NCBI RefSeq assembly: GCF_021462225.1 | Contig: NC_061800.1 | Location: 18,212,749 to 18,276,748 of the forward strand | DNA: 64,000 nucleotides | Origin: Girardinichthys multiradiatus | Lineage: Eukaryota; Chordata; Actinopteri; Cyprinodontiformes; Goodeidae | Reading direction: 5' to 3' | Part shown: positions 1 through 10,863 of the stretch, one piece after another | How positions within the stretch are numbered: position 1 is the first letter of the stretch | How the letters are laid out: each line of letters starts with the position of its first letter | Program-made: the position numbers and the translations under genes | The notes under the pieces: model-generated | Seen by the model: only the letters and a program-made list of their open reading frames with translations | The model's database searches: none | Told to the model about the DNA's origin: nothing

Positions 1-974
1 CAGGGATAAGGTTGTGCAGAACCAGGGTCAAATTGTTAAACAGTGTCCCAAGCTTAGAACATGTCAAAGAGCGCTATTCAATCCGTCATCTAGTAATAGA
101 AAAAGTATGGCACAATTCAAGATCCACAGACCCACAGCCCAGGTAAGATATTCTGTTGACAGGGAAACTATTAGCCATGGAATTCCCAAATCTGACTTTT
201 GTGGTGGAGTGGCAAGAAGCCCTAAAGCCATAGGAAATCAAATCTGCAGTTTGACACAAACCATGTAGGGTACAAAAAAAGGATGTGGCAGTGCTCTCAT
301 CAGATTAGACAAAAACTGAACTTTCTGGCTATGGCAGAAGGCTGTGTGGAAAAAACCATCCCCATTGGGAACCATAATGGTAGGGGCATTATGCTGCAGG
401 GATGCTTATTTTATGCAAGCATTTGGAACCTGCTCAGGGTTTAAGGTAAGAAGGATGGAGATAAATACTAAGGAACAAAACCAGTCATAGACCCTAACAT
501 TCCCTAAACATAGAGTTAGAACCTTCTATTGAATGACTTAGATCAAAACATAGTTGTGTGTTGGAACAGATAAGGAATGGTCCAGAGATATGCAGAAAGA
601 TTTGAAAACCGATGCTCACAGGCGCTCCACATCCAATCACACTGAGCTTGAACCATTTTGCAAAGATTAAATTGGTAAAATATTTCAGTCTCTGCATATA
701 CAAAACTGTCATAGACAAAAATAAAAGGACTTGCAGCTGTAATTTCAGCAAAAGGGGGTATTAACTCAGGAAAGATTACTATAAACGCACGCCACTATTT
801 TCAGAATGTCCTCTGCAAAACCTTCTGAAAACCTTGTTTTCCTTTCATTTCACTTCACTTCACAACTATGCACTAATGTCGGTATGTCACATAAAAACCA
901 AATAAAAGTTTGAGGTTGTGATGTGACAAAAATTGAAACAGTTGAAGGAGTATGAATACTTCTGCAAAGCATTG
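1..974 (+). mobile_element. Tc1-like relic, family A, 3' part
   Basis: Runs in from the left edge. It keeps recognisable transposase DNA in order: the catalytic block near 296-335 (CATCAGATTAGACAAAAACT), an IMLQG-type block near 385-402, the DLKTDAHRRSTSNHTELEPF stretch near 590-655, and a right TIR reading GGAGTATGAATACTTCTGCA up to 974, followed by TA. Stops and frameshifts throughout. The same family recurs at 14194, 22949 and 33300. Confidence 0.8.
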
Positions 975-2049
975 TACATGACTGATGGAGAAAAATACAT
1001 ATATATATAATTAGCAAGAAGAAATTATCCTTTGACTGACTCTTCTTGTTGGCACAGCAATCAAGAAAAAGTCTAACTCGTGTGTCACTAGTGAGTCAGT
1101 AAAATCTAAAATCTACATAAGGTGATTGAACTTGTGGAGTTATACAGGAAAAGTTACACTGTTGTGAACATTGGATTCTTTGCCAAGGTTCACAGAGATA
1201 CTGTTTCTTCTATCTCCATGGACACAGGCAGAGAACATCCTGGAGTAGTCCAGAAATCAATATCAAGAAAAAAAAACCAAACATAAATACAGACCTGCTG
1301 GAGAGTACTTGTCAAAGAAAAGGTGCTAAAATCTGCAGCAATGCAGCAATTTCACAATTAAGCTAAAAAAAAAAAAAATCGACCCTGAAATAACATGGCA
1401 AAGATTTTATGTCTGAAGACAAAAAGCCCAGCAGACAGAGCATATATGGAGATATACAGTGCTGTTCACTAATGTCTGCTGCTTCTCTAGCTACTGTGAG
1501 CTTTAGGCTTTTATAAGCTATCGGGACTTCACCTCCTCTGCCCTCTCAGCTGAGACTGTGGCCATAATGGTCCATAATAATGGTCTTGAGTTGGGAGCAG
1601 ACATGGTGTTATTACTGAAGGGGTAAGTGAGTGAGGGGGGGCACAGAAATAATCCTCAACTCGGCTGGACTTTTGCTTTTAAAGGTTTCGCACTGTTGTT
1701 TCAGATGAAGACATGCAGAGTGGTCAGCAGTCCCGTCAAAAACCTGTAATTAGTTCGAAATGCATTACTGGGAGGGGGGGGGGGGTTCACTTTTAACGTC
1801 GGACACAAAGGAGGAGTGGTGGAGAGGTGGGCAGAGCACCGGATTTCTTTATTTCACTCCTGTTGTTTCCAGTCAGGCCCTGTTTCCATGGAAACCTCCT
1901 GCCGGAGACAGGGAGACAGAAGTGAAAGAAAAGGGTACCCACCCTCGCTGAAAGAGGGTGGCCAACCTGTGTGTGTGCGATTGCACAGGAGAGGAGATGT
2001 GAGTGTGCATCTGTAGGTCTGTGTTGAGAACTTACAGAGAACAATGCTG
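975..2049. other. Intronic DNA without recognisable features
   Basis: AT-rich sequence with A-runs and a 12-G homopolymer at 1774-1785. Short overlapping frames on both strands at 1760-2050 show no family resemblance. Presumed klf12 intron. Confidence 0.5.
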
Positions 2050-2265
2050 ACATTAAGGTTCTCCTCAGGGGATTTGTTTTATTTATATTTTATTTAACCA
2101 GGAAATTCATTTGAGATTTAGAATATTCTTTAGGAGTGGCCAGGCCAAGTTGACAGCAAATCAAAAAAGCACTTAAACTCAATCAATACATAAAAGACAC
2201 ATTAAAAACATCAAATCATAAAATACAATCAATAAAACCAAAGATAAAAAACAATGTTGTGTGTC
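2050..2265. repeat. Dispersed fish repeat (TTATTTAACCAGGAAA type)
   Basis: Begins with the TTTATTTAACCAGGAAATTC motif common in teleost genomes, followed by GGCCAGGCCAAGTTGACAGC and an A-rich tail region. Probably the end of a non-LTR element. Non-coding. Confidence 0.55.
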
Positions 2266-2399
2266 AAGTCTAGTCTTTGGCAAACTCATCCGGTAAAACA
2301 TTTACATTCTACCATGTTAGTATTGATGTTAGTGGTTCTTTGAACCCTCTCATAGACACTAGTTGATTCATATGCAGCTGATGTTGGTGTCAGGGATCT

Positions 2400-3085
2400 G
2401 GGTGTGTTTGTGTTGGTGTGGTGTTTTCTCTCCCACGGATCTGCATGTTTTCCCCAGAGGGTGGGGCTTAGCAGTGTGCTCCTGCACACCTGCTTCTGAT
2501 CAGGCATCAACTGGAGCTTAAGAGGAGCTGACTGCCAGTCTTTTGATGCTTAAGTGTCAACTCTTGTGGTACTTCTAGGCCTCTGAGTATTCTTTGCTGT
2601 TTTCTCCTTGTGCTGCCTGGCTTATGCTAACCTTGCACTGTCTACCTTCTCCTAAGGTTACCTCCCGAGTTCTCCCCTAGATCTCTCACTCTGTGACGCC
2701 CTCTGGATTCACAGTTCAAACCTCCTTGTACCATAACCTCCACGGCTGGCCACATTAAAGCTCCTCTCTCCATTGGAACCTTCAGATCAAACTGTCCACC
2801 CTTCATTTCATATTGGAAACCAGCTCACCACATGGACCAACATCCCCAGACTCTGCTCACTTCCCCTGGCTCTGACTCTCTTCACAGTATTCTCCATTTA
2901 TTCGCTTCACTCATCTCTCTCCTTTTACACAATGATTCACCATCCCATATTAACAGAACCCCCAAGAACCATTCTCTGATGTCTCCTTTAAATTTCAATA
3001 AACTTGTTCAACTCCTGAGAGTTCTCCTGCATGTGCGTTAGAAGCTTGCCACAAAACACGAACCTTGGAGTGTATTCCAGAAGTT
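2400..3085 (+). repeat. LTR-like dispersed repeat with polyadenylation signal
   Basis: A pyrimidine-rich block with CTTGTGCTGCCTGGCTTATG, CTCTGTGACGCCCTCTGGAT, and AATAAA at 2997 followed by CTTGTTCAACTCCTGAGAGT. Its layout resembles solo LTRs of teleost retrotransposons, but I cannot find clear TG...CA ends or a target duplication. Short frames at 2773-3041 are incidental. Confidence 0.4.
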
Positions 3086-3446
3086 TGTACCAGAACATTG
3101 GACTGCTTTTCTTCACAAAGCAATACAAAAACCTTGGGACAGTTAATAACTGGTTATGTGAATGAATGTAATTTCAGCACAGTATAAAATGTCAAGCATT
3201 AAGGGTGATAAATGGCTTTATAAATCAGTATACCATTAGTGTGATTGCCATACCAATGAGGCAGACCCACCAACACTCAAATACAAGCTACATTGAGTCA
3301 AGATTTTACATTTGTTACATATTTTGACAATCCATGATAAACTGTATCAAGGGCATTTAAGCAATGTAAAGTGTAAATTACATCATCATAGTCAAGCAAG
3401 GAGGAGAAAGTTGCAGATACTGTTTTATTAGCCTGAAAAAAGGTCA
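3086..3446. other. Intronic DNA, nothing recognised
   Basis: AT-rich unique-looking sequence between the LTR-like repeat and the Harbinger-like terminus. No exon, tRNA or repeat signature seen. Confidence 0.5.
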
Positions 3447-3877
3447 GGGCCCGTATTTACAAAGATTCTCAAAGTCCAGTCAGAGAGCTCCAAACTTAGC
3501 CTAAAAATTCCTAGCAAGGACTCCTAGCTTAAGAGGGATTCACCTTGCTGTTGAGCGACTCTGAGCTAGGAGAGGACAGAAATTCCTATCTTAGTGAGGA
3601 GTGGTTGACGTGGTTGCTAGGTGTGATGCTATCTTATAAGGGATATGATTGGTTTTTAAAAGAAACAAGAAAAAAAATGCACTCCTGGTAATCAATGTGA
3701 TCAAGCTCTATTAATAGCTAATAGAACTTAGAATGGATTCGGAAATGTCTTATTCATGATGACAAAACTTAGCAAGATTAACTTACTTGTCACTCAGCAT
3801 CAAAATGTTTGATCATAGCTTATTAAAATGCTCGTCATTATTTTGTCAGTCAGTCAGCTTCTATACGTCTTCTTCCA

Positions 3878-4066
3878 TAGTGGATCGCAGGGAAGCTGGT
3901 GCCTATTTCCAGCAGTCTATGGGCGAAAGGCGGGGTACACCCTGGACAGGTCGTCAGTCCATCGCAGGGCAACACACAAACAACCTTGTACATTCATTCA
4001 CACACCTAAGGGTATAGAGAGACCAATTAACCTAACAGGTATGTCTTTGGACTGTGCTGGTCATTT
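3878..4066. repeat. Dispersed fish repeat, LINE 3'-end-like
   Basis: Contains GGCGGGGTACACCCTGGACA, then GTCAGTCCATCGCAGGGC and GAGAGACCAATTAACCTAAC, hallmarks of a very abundant teleost repeat, probably the antisense 3' tail of a non-LTR retrotransposon. Degenerate, no coding content. A shorter relative lies at 7945-8085. Confidence 0.7.
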
Positions 4067-4557
4067 TCATACAGCACCTATGTCATTTTAATTTAATAAT
4101 ATTAAAATTCAGCATTTTACTATGGCTGCCTTTCTGTATAAAGGGGTTAGGTTGGTAAAATGACCAAAACAAAACGGAGAAAAAAAGGTGGAGAAAACCA
4201 AACTGAACAGAGGAGCAGAGCCTGCTGGTGGAGAAGAGAGGAGTGTTCAAGGATAGATTTGGTCCTGGGATCATGGTGCGAACAAAGAAGCATTCTTGAG
4301 CAGATCAATGCGTCATTCCCTCTGCTTTCAGCACCGGCCTGTAATGTGAGCAGTGCTGGTACCTGCTGCATGCAGAACACCAGGGAACTTCTCCACAGAC
4401 AGGGAGCGTTGTAGATGACTATTAGGCTTAGGCTACTGACATCATCATGTACAATACAACAAATACTTATTAACCTCATTTACATTTCCTTCTATGTATA
4501 TACAGAGGTTGGACAATGAAACTGAAACACCTGGTTTTAGACCATAATAATTTATTA

Positions 4558-4929
4558 TTATGGTGTAGGGCCTCCTTTTGCGGCCAATACAGCGTCAATT
4601 CGTCTTGGGAATGACATATACAAGTCCTGCACAGTGGTCAGAGGGATTTTAAGCCATTCTTCTTGCAGGATAGTGGCCAGGTCACTACGTGATACTGGTG
4701 GAAGAAAACGTTTCCTGACTCGCTCCTCCAAAATACCCCAAAGTGGCTCAATAATATTTAGATCTGGTGACTGTGCAGGCCATGGGAGATGTTCAACTTC
4801 ACTTTCATGTTCATCAAACCAATGTTTCACCAGTCTTGCTGTGTGTATTGGTGCATTGTCATCTTGATACACGGCACCGCCTTCAGGATACAATGTTTGA
4901 ACCATTGGATGTACATGGTCCTCAAGAAT
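4558..4929 (-). pseudogene. Tc1-like transposase, C-terminal part
   Basis: The remainder of the same transposase: MVQTLYPEGGAVYQDDNAPI with the second catalytic Asp, then AQSPDLNIIEPLWG with the Glu, ending AVLAAKGGPTP just inside the left TIR. The open frame is intact here, so this half is less damaged than the N-terminal half. It is cut off from its 5' part by the foldback insertion and cannot make a working enzyme alone. Confidence 0.9.
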
Positions 4930-4935
4930 GGTTCG

Positions 4936-6069
4936 TATGGGGTAAGAACGCTGTCAGAAACAATGTGCATGTAAAGACAGAAATGTGTGCATATTAGTCA
5001 ATAGTTGTGGATATGTAAAATCCAAAAGAGGTATCACCTAGACTGTTGCATGCCCAGAGTGAAGCATGGGGGTGGATCAGTGATGGTTTGGGCTGCCATA
5101 TCATGGCATTCCCTTGGCCCAATACTTGTGCTAGATGGGCGCGTCACTTCCAAGGACTACCGAACCTATGGGGTAAGAATGCTGTCAAAAACAATGTGTA
5201 TGTAAAGATGGAAATGTGTGCATATTAGTCAATAGTTGTGCATAAGTAAAATCCAAAAGAGGTATTGTATATTTTCTCTATAAGAATACAAAATAAAATG
5301 TTACAGCTTCAAGAAATTGCAAACACAAAGTTCAAGTTTACAGTTGTTGTTTATTCTTTATGAATACAATATACTATAACAGTTTGTGAATACGATTTCT
5401 TTTCTTTGAGAATACGAATTTACATCAGCGACTTGGTGTCACGTGATCTCAGGCTCAGGATATAGTGCGTGGAGTTATACAATAATGTACAGTAGGTGAC
5501 AGTATGCACCTCTGAATTTGTTGCGAACCGCCAGCAGAAGAAGAGAAGAAGCAGCAGCACTAGCGCAAAAAGAACGGACCAAGAGCATATATTAACGACA
5601 TTAAGACATATACAAACTTTTTAACATTACCTGGCTTTGTACCGTAGTTTCTTGGTCCGTTCTTTTGGCGCTAGTGCTGCTGCTTCTTCTTCTCTTCTTC
5701 TGCTGGCGGTTTGCAACAAATTCAGAGGTGCATACTGCCACCTACTGTACATCATTGTATAACTCCACTCACTATATTCTGAGCCTGAGATCACGTGATG
5801 CCAAGTCGCTGATGTAAATTTGTATTCTCAAAGAAAATAAATCGTATTCACAAACTGTTATAGCATATTGTATTCATAAAGAATAAATCACAACTGTAAA
5901 CTTGAACTTTGGGTTTGCAATTTCTTGAAGCTGTAACATTTTATTTTGTATTCTTATAGAGAAAATATGCAATACCTCTTTTGATTTTACTTATGCACAA
6001 CTATTGACTAATATGCACACATTTCCATCTTTACATACACATTGTTTTTGACAGTGTTCTTACCCCATA
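4936..6069. mobile_element. Compound foldback insertion with 6-bp target duplication
   Basis: An 1134-bp insertion bounded by TATGGGGTAAG and CTTACCCCATA and flanked by the 6-bp direct repeat GGTTCG (4930-4935, 6070-6075). Content left to right: a 96-bp end fragment (4936-5031); a 135-bp plus-strand piece of the host transposase ending exactly at the insertion site codon (5032-5166); and a full 903-bp unit (5167-6069) whose halves are inverted copies of each other. No coding capacity of its own; a non-autonomous element of unknown class. Confidence 0.85.
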
Positions 6070-6157
6070 GGTTCGGTAGTCCTTGGCAGTGACGCGCCCA
6101 TCTAGCACAAGTATTGGGCCGAGGGAATGCCATGATATGGCAGTCCAAACCATCACT
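5079..6157. repeat. Giant imperfect palindrome (about 505-bp arms, 65-bp loop)
   Basis: Arms at 5079-5584 and 5650-6157 are inverted copies, about 96 % alike by eye, around a loop at 5585-5649. The palindrome extends beyond the 903-bp unit into transposase sequence on both sides, because the captured fragment on the left is an inverted copy of the host sequence on the right. A read-through transcript would form a ~500-bp double-stranded hairpin. Confidence 0.9.
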
Positions 6158-6664
6158 TCTCCACACCGTAACTCTCCCGGATGTGGGAAAAACAGTAAAG
6201 GTGGACTCATCAGAAAACAATACATGTTTCACATTGTCCACAGCCCAAGATTTGCGATCCTTGCACCATTGAAACCGACATTTGGCATTGGCATGAGTGA
6301 CCAAAGGTTTGGCTATAGCAGCCTGGCCGTGTATATTGACCCTGTGGAGCTCCCGACGGACAGTTCTGGTGGAAACAGGAGAGTTGAGGTGCACATTTAA
6401 TTCTGCCGTGATTTGGGCAGCCGTGGTTTTATGTTTTTTGGATACAATCCGGGTTAGCACCCAAACATCCCTTTCAGACAGCTTCCTCTTGGGTCCACAG
6501 TTAATCCTGTTGGATGTGGTTCGTCCTTCTTGGTGGTATGCTGACATTACCCTGGATACCGTGGCTCTTGATACATCACAAAGACTTGTTGTCTTGGTCA
6601 CAGATGCGCCAGCAAGACGTGCACCAACAATTTGTCCTCTTTTCAACTCTGATATGTCACCTAT
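6076..6664 (-). pseudogene. Tc1-like transposase, N-terminal part (disrupted)
   Basis: Reads (x)GDISELKRGQIVGARLAGAS, then a helix-turn-helix (SLCDVSRATVSRVMSAYHQE) and the catalytic LFSDESTF. The expected start ATG is ATA (6662-6664). After GRVTVWR about 60 bp normally encoding up to KHGGGSV are missing, with AG at the junction, shifting the frame. Reading stops making sense at the foldback insertion. The missing 60 bp survive in the inverted fragment at 5032-5166. Non-functional. Confidence 0.88.
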
Positions 6665-7944
6665 AATGTTGTGTGCATTTCAATATTTTGAGCAAAACTG
6701 TGCTCTTAACCTGCTAATTGAACCTTCACACTGCTCTTACTGGTGCAATGTGCAATCAATGAAGACTGGCTACCAGGCTGGTCCAATTTAGCCATGAAAC
6801 CTCCCACACTAAAATGACAGGTGTTTCAGTTTCATTGTCCAACCCCTGTAGTTCTTAGATTATTGTACTATTGCCTAGAGTTTGTATTTATGTATATAAA
6901 TATAGTTTTTCGGGTTTTTCCAATTTTTTCCTAATTTATTTTTTGAAAGCAGTCTGTAAATATTTAAATAATTCTATTCTATATTGTTTGTCATTTTGTT
7001 CACTCTTTATTTATGGTTATTCATTATTGTTTCTATTATTTATTTATCCTTCCTAGTATTACCTTACTAGAGGTGCACCTTTAATCTGTCCTGCCGCTGA
7101 AACTATTTAATTTCACCCCAGGGGGATGGTAAAGTTTATCTTAAATCTATATTAATAATTGTATGATTTTTATAGAGGTTTATGTGCGCATTTTCTCAAC
7201 TGTTTTAGGGGATGGATTCCTATAAGATCCATCCCCGATCCATCAAACCGATAGTGTTTTATTAATTCACTGTTATTCAGTGTTCGGAGAATATCTCTCC
7301 ATTCTCTCTGTCTTTTCGCCATCTTCTCTGCTTAAGACACTCTCATGCCCACTAAAGGTCTTCCTCACTACTCTTAACATTTCCTCACGTTAGGAGCTCT
7401 CTTAATGCCTAAGATGCTTCATGAAGCATTTTTATCTTTCTGAGGGAAAATTCTAACATAAATCTTCTAAGATTTCTTAGAATGACGAGCTAGTTTTAGT
7501 CTTAGGATTCTTGGTGAATACGGTCCCATTAGGAATCCATTAGGAGAAACAGGTTTTGGCTCAAGTATTTGTACATCTGCTTCATATGAAGATTACAAAA
7601 AATATTGAGTGGGAATGTTTAAGGATGTGCGTGTGTGTGTGTGTGTGTTCGCTTATATATATATATTTATTTTTTGCTCATTGGGTGTGAATTCAACAGA
7701 ATACATCACAGTGTATTTTGCATAAAAGAGAAAATTATACCACAGAGTTCAAACAACTTATATACAAAAAGAATGGGCCCAAGACCCATCCCTGAGGAAC
7801 ACCCCTAGTCACATTTAAATAGGTACCTCATTTTTCACACACTTGGTTCTTTTGGAAAGATACCCTGTTTATTCAGCAACCAACATTAGGCTTTTGATAC
7901 AGAAACATGGAAAAATCTAATTCACACACAATTATTTATATCTG

Positions 7945-8085
7945 ACCATCCATCCTTCTATCCATCCATTATCCATGTTTGCTTGTCCTTGCAGGGCTGT
8001 GTGGGAGCTGGTGCCCGTTTCCATCAATCATTAGGTAAGAGGCAGGGTTCACCCTGAACAGGTCACCAGTCCATCACAGTTTTAT
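7945..8085. repeat. Dispersed fish repeat, LINE 3'-end-like (short copy)
   Basis: Contains ATCCATCCATTATCCATG, GGGAGCTGGTGCCCGTTTCC and GTTCACCCTGAACAGGTCAC, then CCAGTCCATCACAG, a degenerate version of the repeat at 3878-4066. Confidence 0.6.
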
Positions 8086-8364
8086 CCAATATGATGTTGG
8101 AATTGTAACAGTGAACGTTTTCAATATTAGGTCTTATGCGAAAAAAACAACAAAATCATCTGCTAGTCTTGCTGGCCTACTACAGCCACCACACCCAAGG
8201 CACAACACTAATTCACCCTATTTCCTCTGTGTTTGGTCCTATTAGGGTCAGTGCTGAGTTGTATATGTGTGCACGCATGTGTTTGTTTAAGTGCCACCCA
8301 TTTTCAATATCCATCAACATCCACACCCTTCTGTGCAAGATTTGTTTTTCCTATCCTTTCCCTC

Positions 8365-8397
8365 CTGTCTATCTGCTCCATGGGAGCAGATAGACAG
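8365..8397. repeat. Perfect 15-bp inverted repeat with 3-nt loop
   Basis: Arms 8365-8379 (CTGTCTATCTGCTCC) and 8383-8397 are exact reverse complements around ATG. Too short for a microRNA precursor; it may be a cruciform or chance structure. Confidence 0.9.
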
Positions 8398-9750
8398 CAT
8401 TTAAAACGCCCATCTCTGAGGACCACCCCACCCAAGCAGCCAAGTGTCTGTCTGAGCACATGCTCTAATTACACATCTTTGTTTTTTTGCTTGTATGTAC
8501 AGAACATACTGTACATGGGCGTGAGTGCAAGTCTAAATGTGTCTATCCATTTTCTGCAGGGAGTGACGAGAAGGGACCTCTTTTGCAACCATAAGCTGCT
8601 GTGTGTCTGGCGTGGACTTGGACTGAAACACCTCCTGTAGGCTTTCTTCCAGCGGCTGGCAGTAAAACCACACCCAAAGAGAAAAACCAACAAAATAGTC
8701 AAGGCTGTGCCATAGACATCAAATACTTGCACTATCCAAGATCTCTACTTTTCAGTCGAGGAAACAAAACCAGCATTGTAGGCTTTTTAAGATAAAAAAG
8801 GCCGTTTAATCTGTTAACCTTATCTTTACTCAGAAGGTGCAACTTTTTTGCATCCATGGGCCATTTCTAAAAGTATGGCAGCATTCAGAGAACTGATTCT
8901 GCAAGTAAACTGACTACAGACATAAAACCACCATGCATGCCTTGTCTTAGGATATCCAGTGTAACAATACACTATATAATATGGCTATTTCTTGGCATCT
9001 TAAAGCCTGACAGAATTATCTGTCTCTGACCCACATTCAGTCTAAATAATGTAGGCCCCTATATGCACATAATGTATTCTCTATTCAAATAATAATTCCC
9101 AACACAAGTGAACCTCAATGTATTATAATATAATTGAAAAGTAAATCTGTTTATTAATTTAATTAAAAAGTTATAACTAACTTTGAATCATAATCATCCC
9201 AAGGCTGCATTTTCTCTGCTGCTTGTCAAACATTTTCTACCACCCTTTTTCCTTCCACTAAATTTGTCCTTAGTATCCTTGAATGTAGTACACTGTGAGC
9301 CAGCTTTTTTAGTGTTCTAATGCTTTCTACTTCGGTTGTGGAGGGAGTCACTGAGGGTCTGCTCAGCAACCGTCAAATCAGTAGTCTTGCCCATAATTAT
9401 TTAGGGCAGGGGTCCCCAAACCCCGAAATCTGGACCCAGAGAGCATTTTGTCCGGACCGCTAAGCATGTTCACATTTAAAATGTTAATATAAACACTTTA
9501 TTCCTACCGGCTGCCGCGTCTGACTTTTGAACAGGTGCGAAGGGGAGCTATGTGGGTCAGTGACAGTCTGGTCCACAATCCTAGCCAGCTGGTGGCGGTA
9601 ATGCACCACATCGTTGTATGCCAATCATAAGAAAACGACCAAGAAGAACCTATGCGGGGTCCTTGAACGCTGGCTGCTAAGTTACTAGCTTGGGAGTTCA
9701 TGCTTGCTGATATGCAATGACTTGGTGCATAGCTGAGAGAGTAAAAGAAG

Positions 9751-9914
9751 ATGGCTTTGTCAAAAATACATAAAGTGGACTGTGAAAATCACACATTTAA
9801 AGATGAATGGACAGAGGTATACGCTTTCCTATTAATTTCCGCAGGTGTTAGGTCAGTCTGCTTTATATGTTCTGAATCAGTTGGATTTATAAAGAGTGGA
9901 AATCTAGAAGCATA
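9751..9914 (+). pseudogene. hAT transposase N-terminus with BED-like finger (fragment)
   Basis: An open frame from MALSKIHKVDCENHTFKDEW through YAFLLISAGVRSVCFICSES to VGFIKSGNLEAY. The CxxC of VCFICSES and the FIKSGNLE stretch match the start of the BED-type zinc finger in ZBED/GTF2IRD2-related hAT transposases. The histidine half of the finger should follow at once but is cut off by the mariner-like element starting at 9915. The frame resumes after 10863 with a stop soon after. Dead remnant. Confidence 0.75.
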
Positions 9915-10863
9915 CAGGTCCTTCTCAAAATATTAGCATATTGTGATAAAGTTCATTATTTTCCATAATGTCATGATGAAAATTTAACAATCATATATTT
10001 TAGATTCATTGCACACTAACTGAAATATTTCAGGTCTTTTATTGTCTTAATACGGATGATTTTGGCATACAGCTCATGAAAACCCAAAATTCCTATCTCA
10101 CAAAATTAGCATATCATTAAAAGGGTCTCTAAACGAGCTATGAACCTAATCATCTGAATCAACGAGTTAACTCTAAACACCTGCAAAAGATTCCTGAGGC
10201 CTTTAAAACTCCCAGCCTGGTTCATCACTCAACACCCCAATCATGTGTAAGACTGCCGACCTGACTGCTGTCCAGAAGGCCACTATTGACACCCTCAAGC
10301 AAGAGGGTAAGACAAAGAAAGAAATTTCTGAACAAATAGGCTGTTCCCAGAGTGCTGTATCAAGGCACCTCAGTGGGAAGTCTGTGGGAAGGAAAAAGTG
10401 TGGCAGAAAACGCTGCACAACGAGAAGAGGTGACCGGACCTTGAGGAAGATTGCGGAGAAGGGCCGATTCCAGACCTTGGGGGACCTGCGGAAGCAGTGG
10501 ACTGAGTCTGGAGTAGAAACATCCAGAGCCACCGTGCACAGGCGTGTGCAGGAAATGGGCTACAGGTGCCGCATTCCCCAGGTCAAGCCACTTTTGAACC
10601 AGAAACAGCAGCAGAAGCGCCTGACCTGGGCTACAGAGAAGCAGCACTGGACTGTTGCTCAGTGGTCCAAAGTACTTTTTTCGGATGAAAGCAAATTCTG
10701 CATGTCATTCGGAAATCAAGGTGCCAGAGTCTGGAGGAAGACTGGGGAGAAGGAAATGCCAAAATGCCAGAAGTCCAGTGTCAAGTACCCACAGTCAGTG
10801 ATGGTCTGGGGTGCCGTGTCAGCTGCTGGTGTTGGTCCACTGTGTTTTATCAAGGGCAGGGTC
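9915..10863 (+). mobile_element. 3'-truncated copy of the DD34E Tc1/mariner element
   Basis: The left end is nearly identical to that of the complete element at 45120-46729, preceded by TA (9913-9914). It then continues through the left TIR, including the inner direct repeat, and two-thirds of the transposase. The match stops abruptly at 10861-10863, where hAT sequence resumes. The rest of the transposase and the right TIR are missing, together with a few codons of the host hAT gene, which points to one deletion across the element/target junction after insertion. Confidence 0.92.
10243..10863 (+). pseudogene. Truncated Tc1/mariner transposase
   Basis: Starts MCKTADLTAV and follows the intact 334-residue homologue (minus strand, 45397-46401) with few substitutions up to about residue 206 (IKGRV). 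It then reads through into hAT sequence and stops at 10923. It keeps both helix-turn-helix regions and the first catalytic Asp (LFSDESKF) but lacks the second Asp and the Glu. A protein of this type could bind TIRs but not cleave. No evidence of expression. Confidence 0.92.

Larger units (their letters stand above)
4503..6848 (-). mobile_element. Tc1-like transposon broken by a foldback insertion
   Basis: The ends are inverted: CAGAGGTTGGACAATGAAAC at 4503 and the complement, CAGGGGTTGGACAATGAAAC, at 6848, flanked by TA (4501-4502, 6849-6850). The minus-strand transposase is in two pieces (6076-6664 and 4558-4929) separated by 1134 bp of foreign DNA at 4936-6069. Removing that DNA and one 6-bp duplication restores an uninterrupted KDYRTILE reading frame. 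The element sits inside the Harbinger-like unit. Confidence 0.9.
3447..7527. mobile_element. PIF/Harbinger-like element carrying nested insertions
   Basis: The outer ends are inverted: left GGGCCCGTATTTACAAAGAT and right (complement) GGGACCGTATTCACCAAGAA, a terminus I recognise from teleost Harbinger elements. The sub-terminal 200 bp on both sides are rich in CCTAGCTTAAG/CTTAGGA-type motifs, also typical. The expected 3-bp TWA duplication is imperfect (TCA left, TTA right). No Harbinger transposase or Myb-like gene was found; the interior is taken up by a LINE-end-like repeat (3878-4066), a Tc1-like element (4503-6848) and AT-rich sequence. Confidence 0.6.
7528..9406. other. Intronic DNA with minor repeats
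   Basis: Holds a short (GT)n at about 7627-7650, a LINE-end-like fragment (7945-8085) and a 15-bp-arm hairpin (8365-8397). The open frames at 8136-8795 overlap on both strands, match no family I know, and are taken as chance. Confidence 0.5.

Noticed and set aside
2773..3041. Short frames with a hydrophobic segment (LALTLFTVFSIY) as a small secreted protein
   Set aside because: They lie in a pyrimidine-rich LTR-like repeat with an AATAAA signal; two overlapping frames are equally open.
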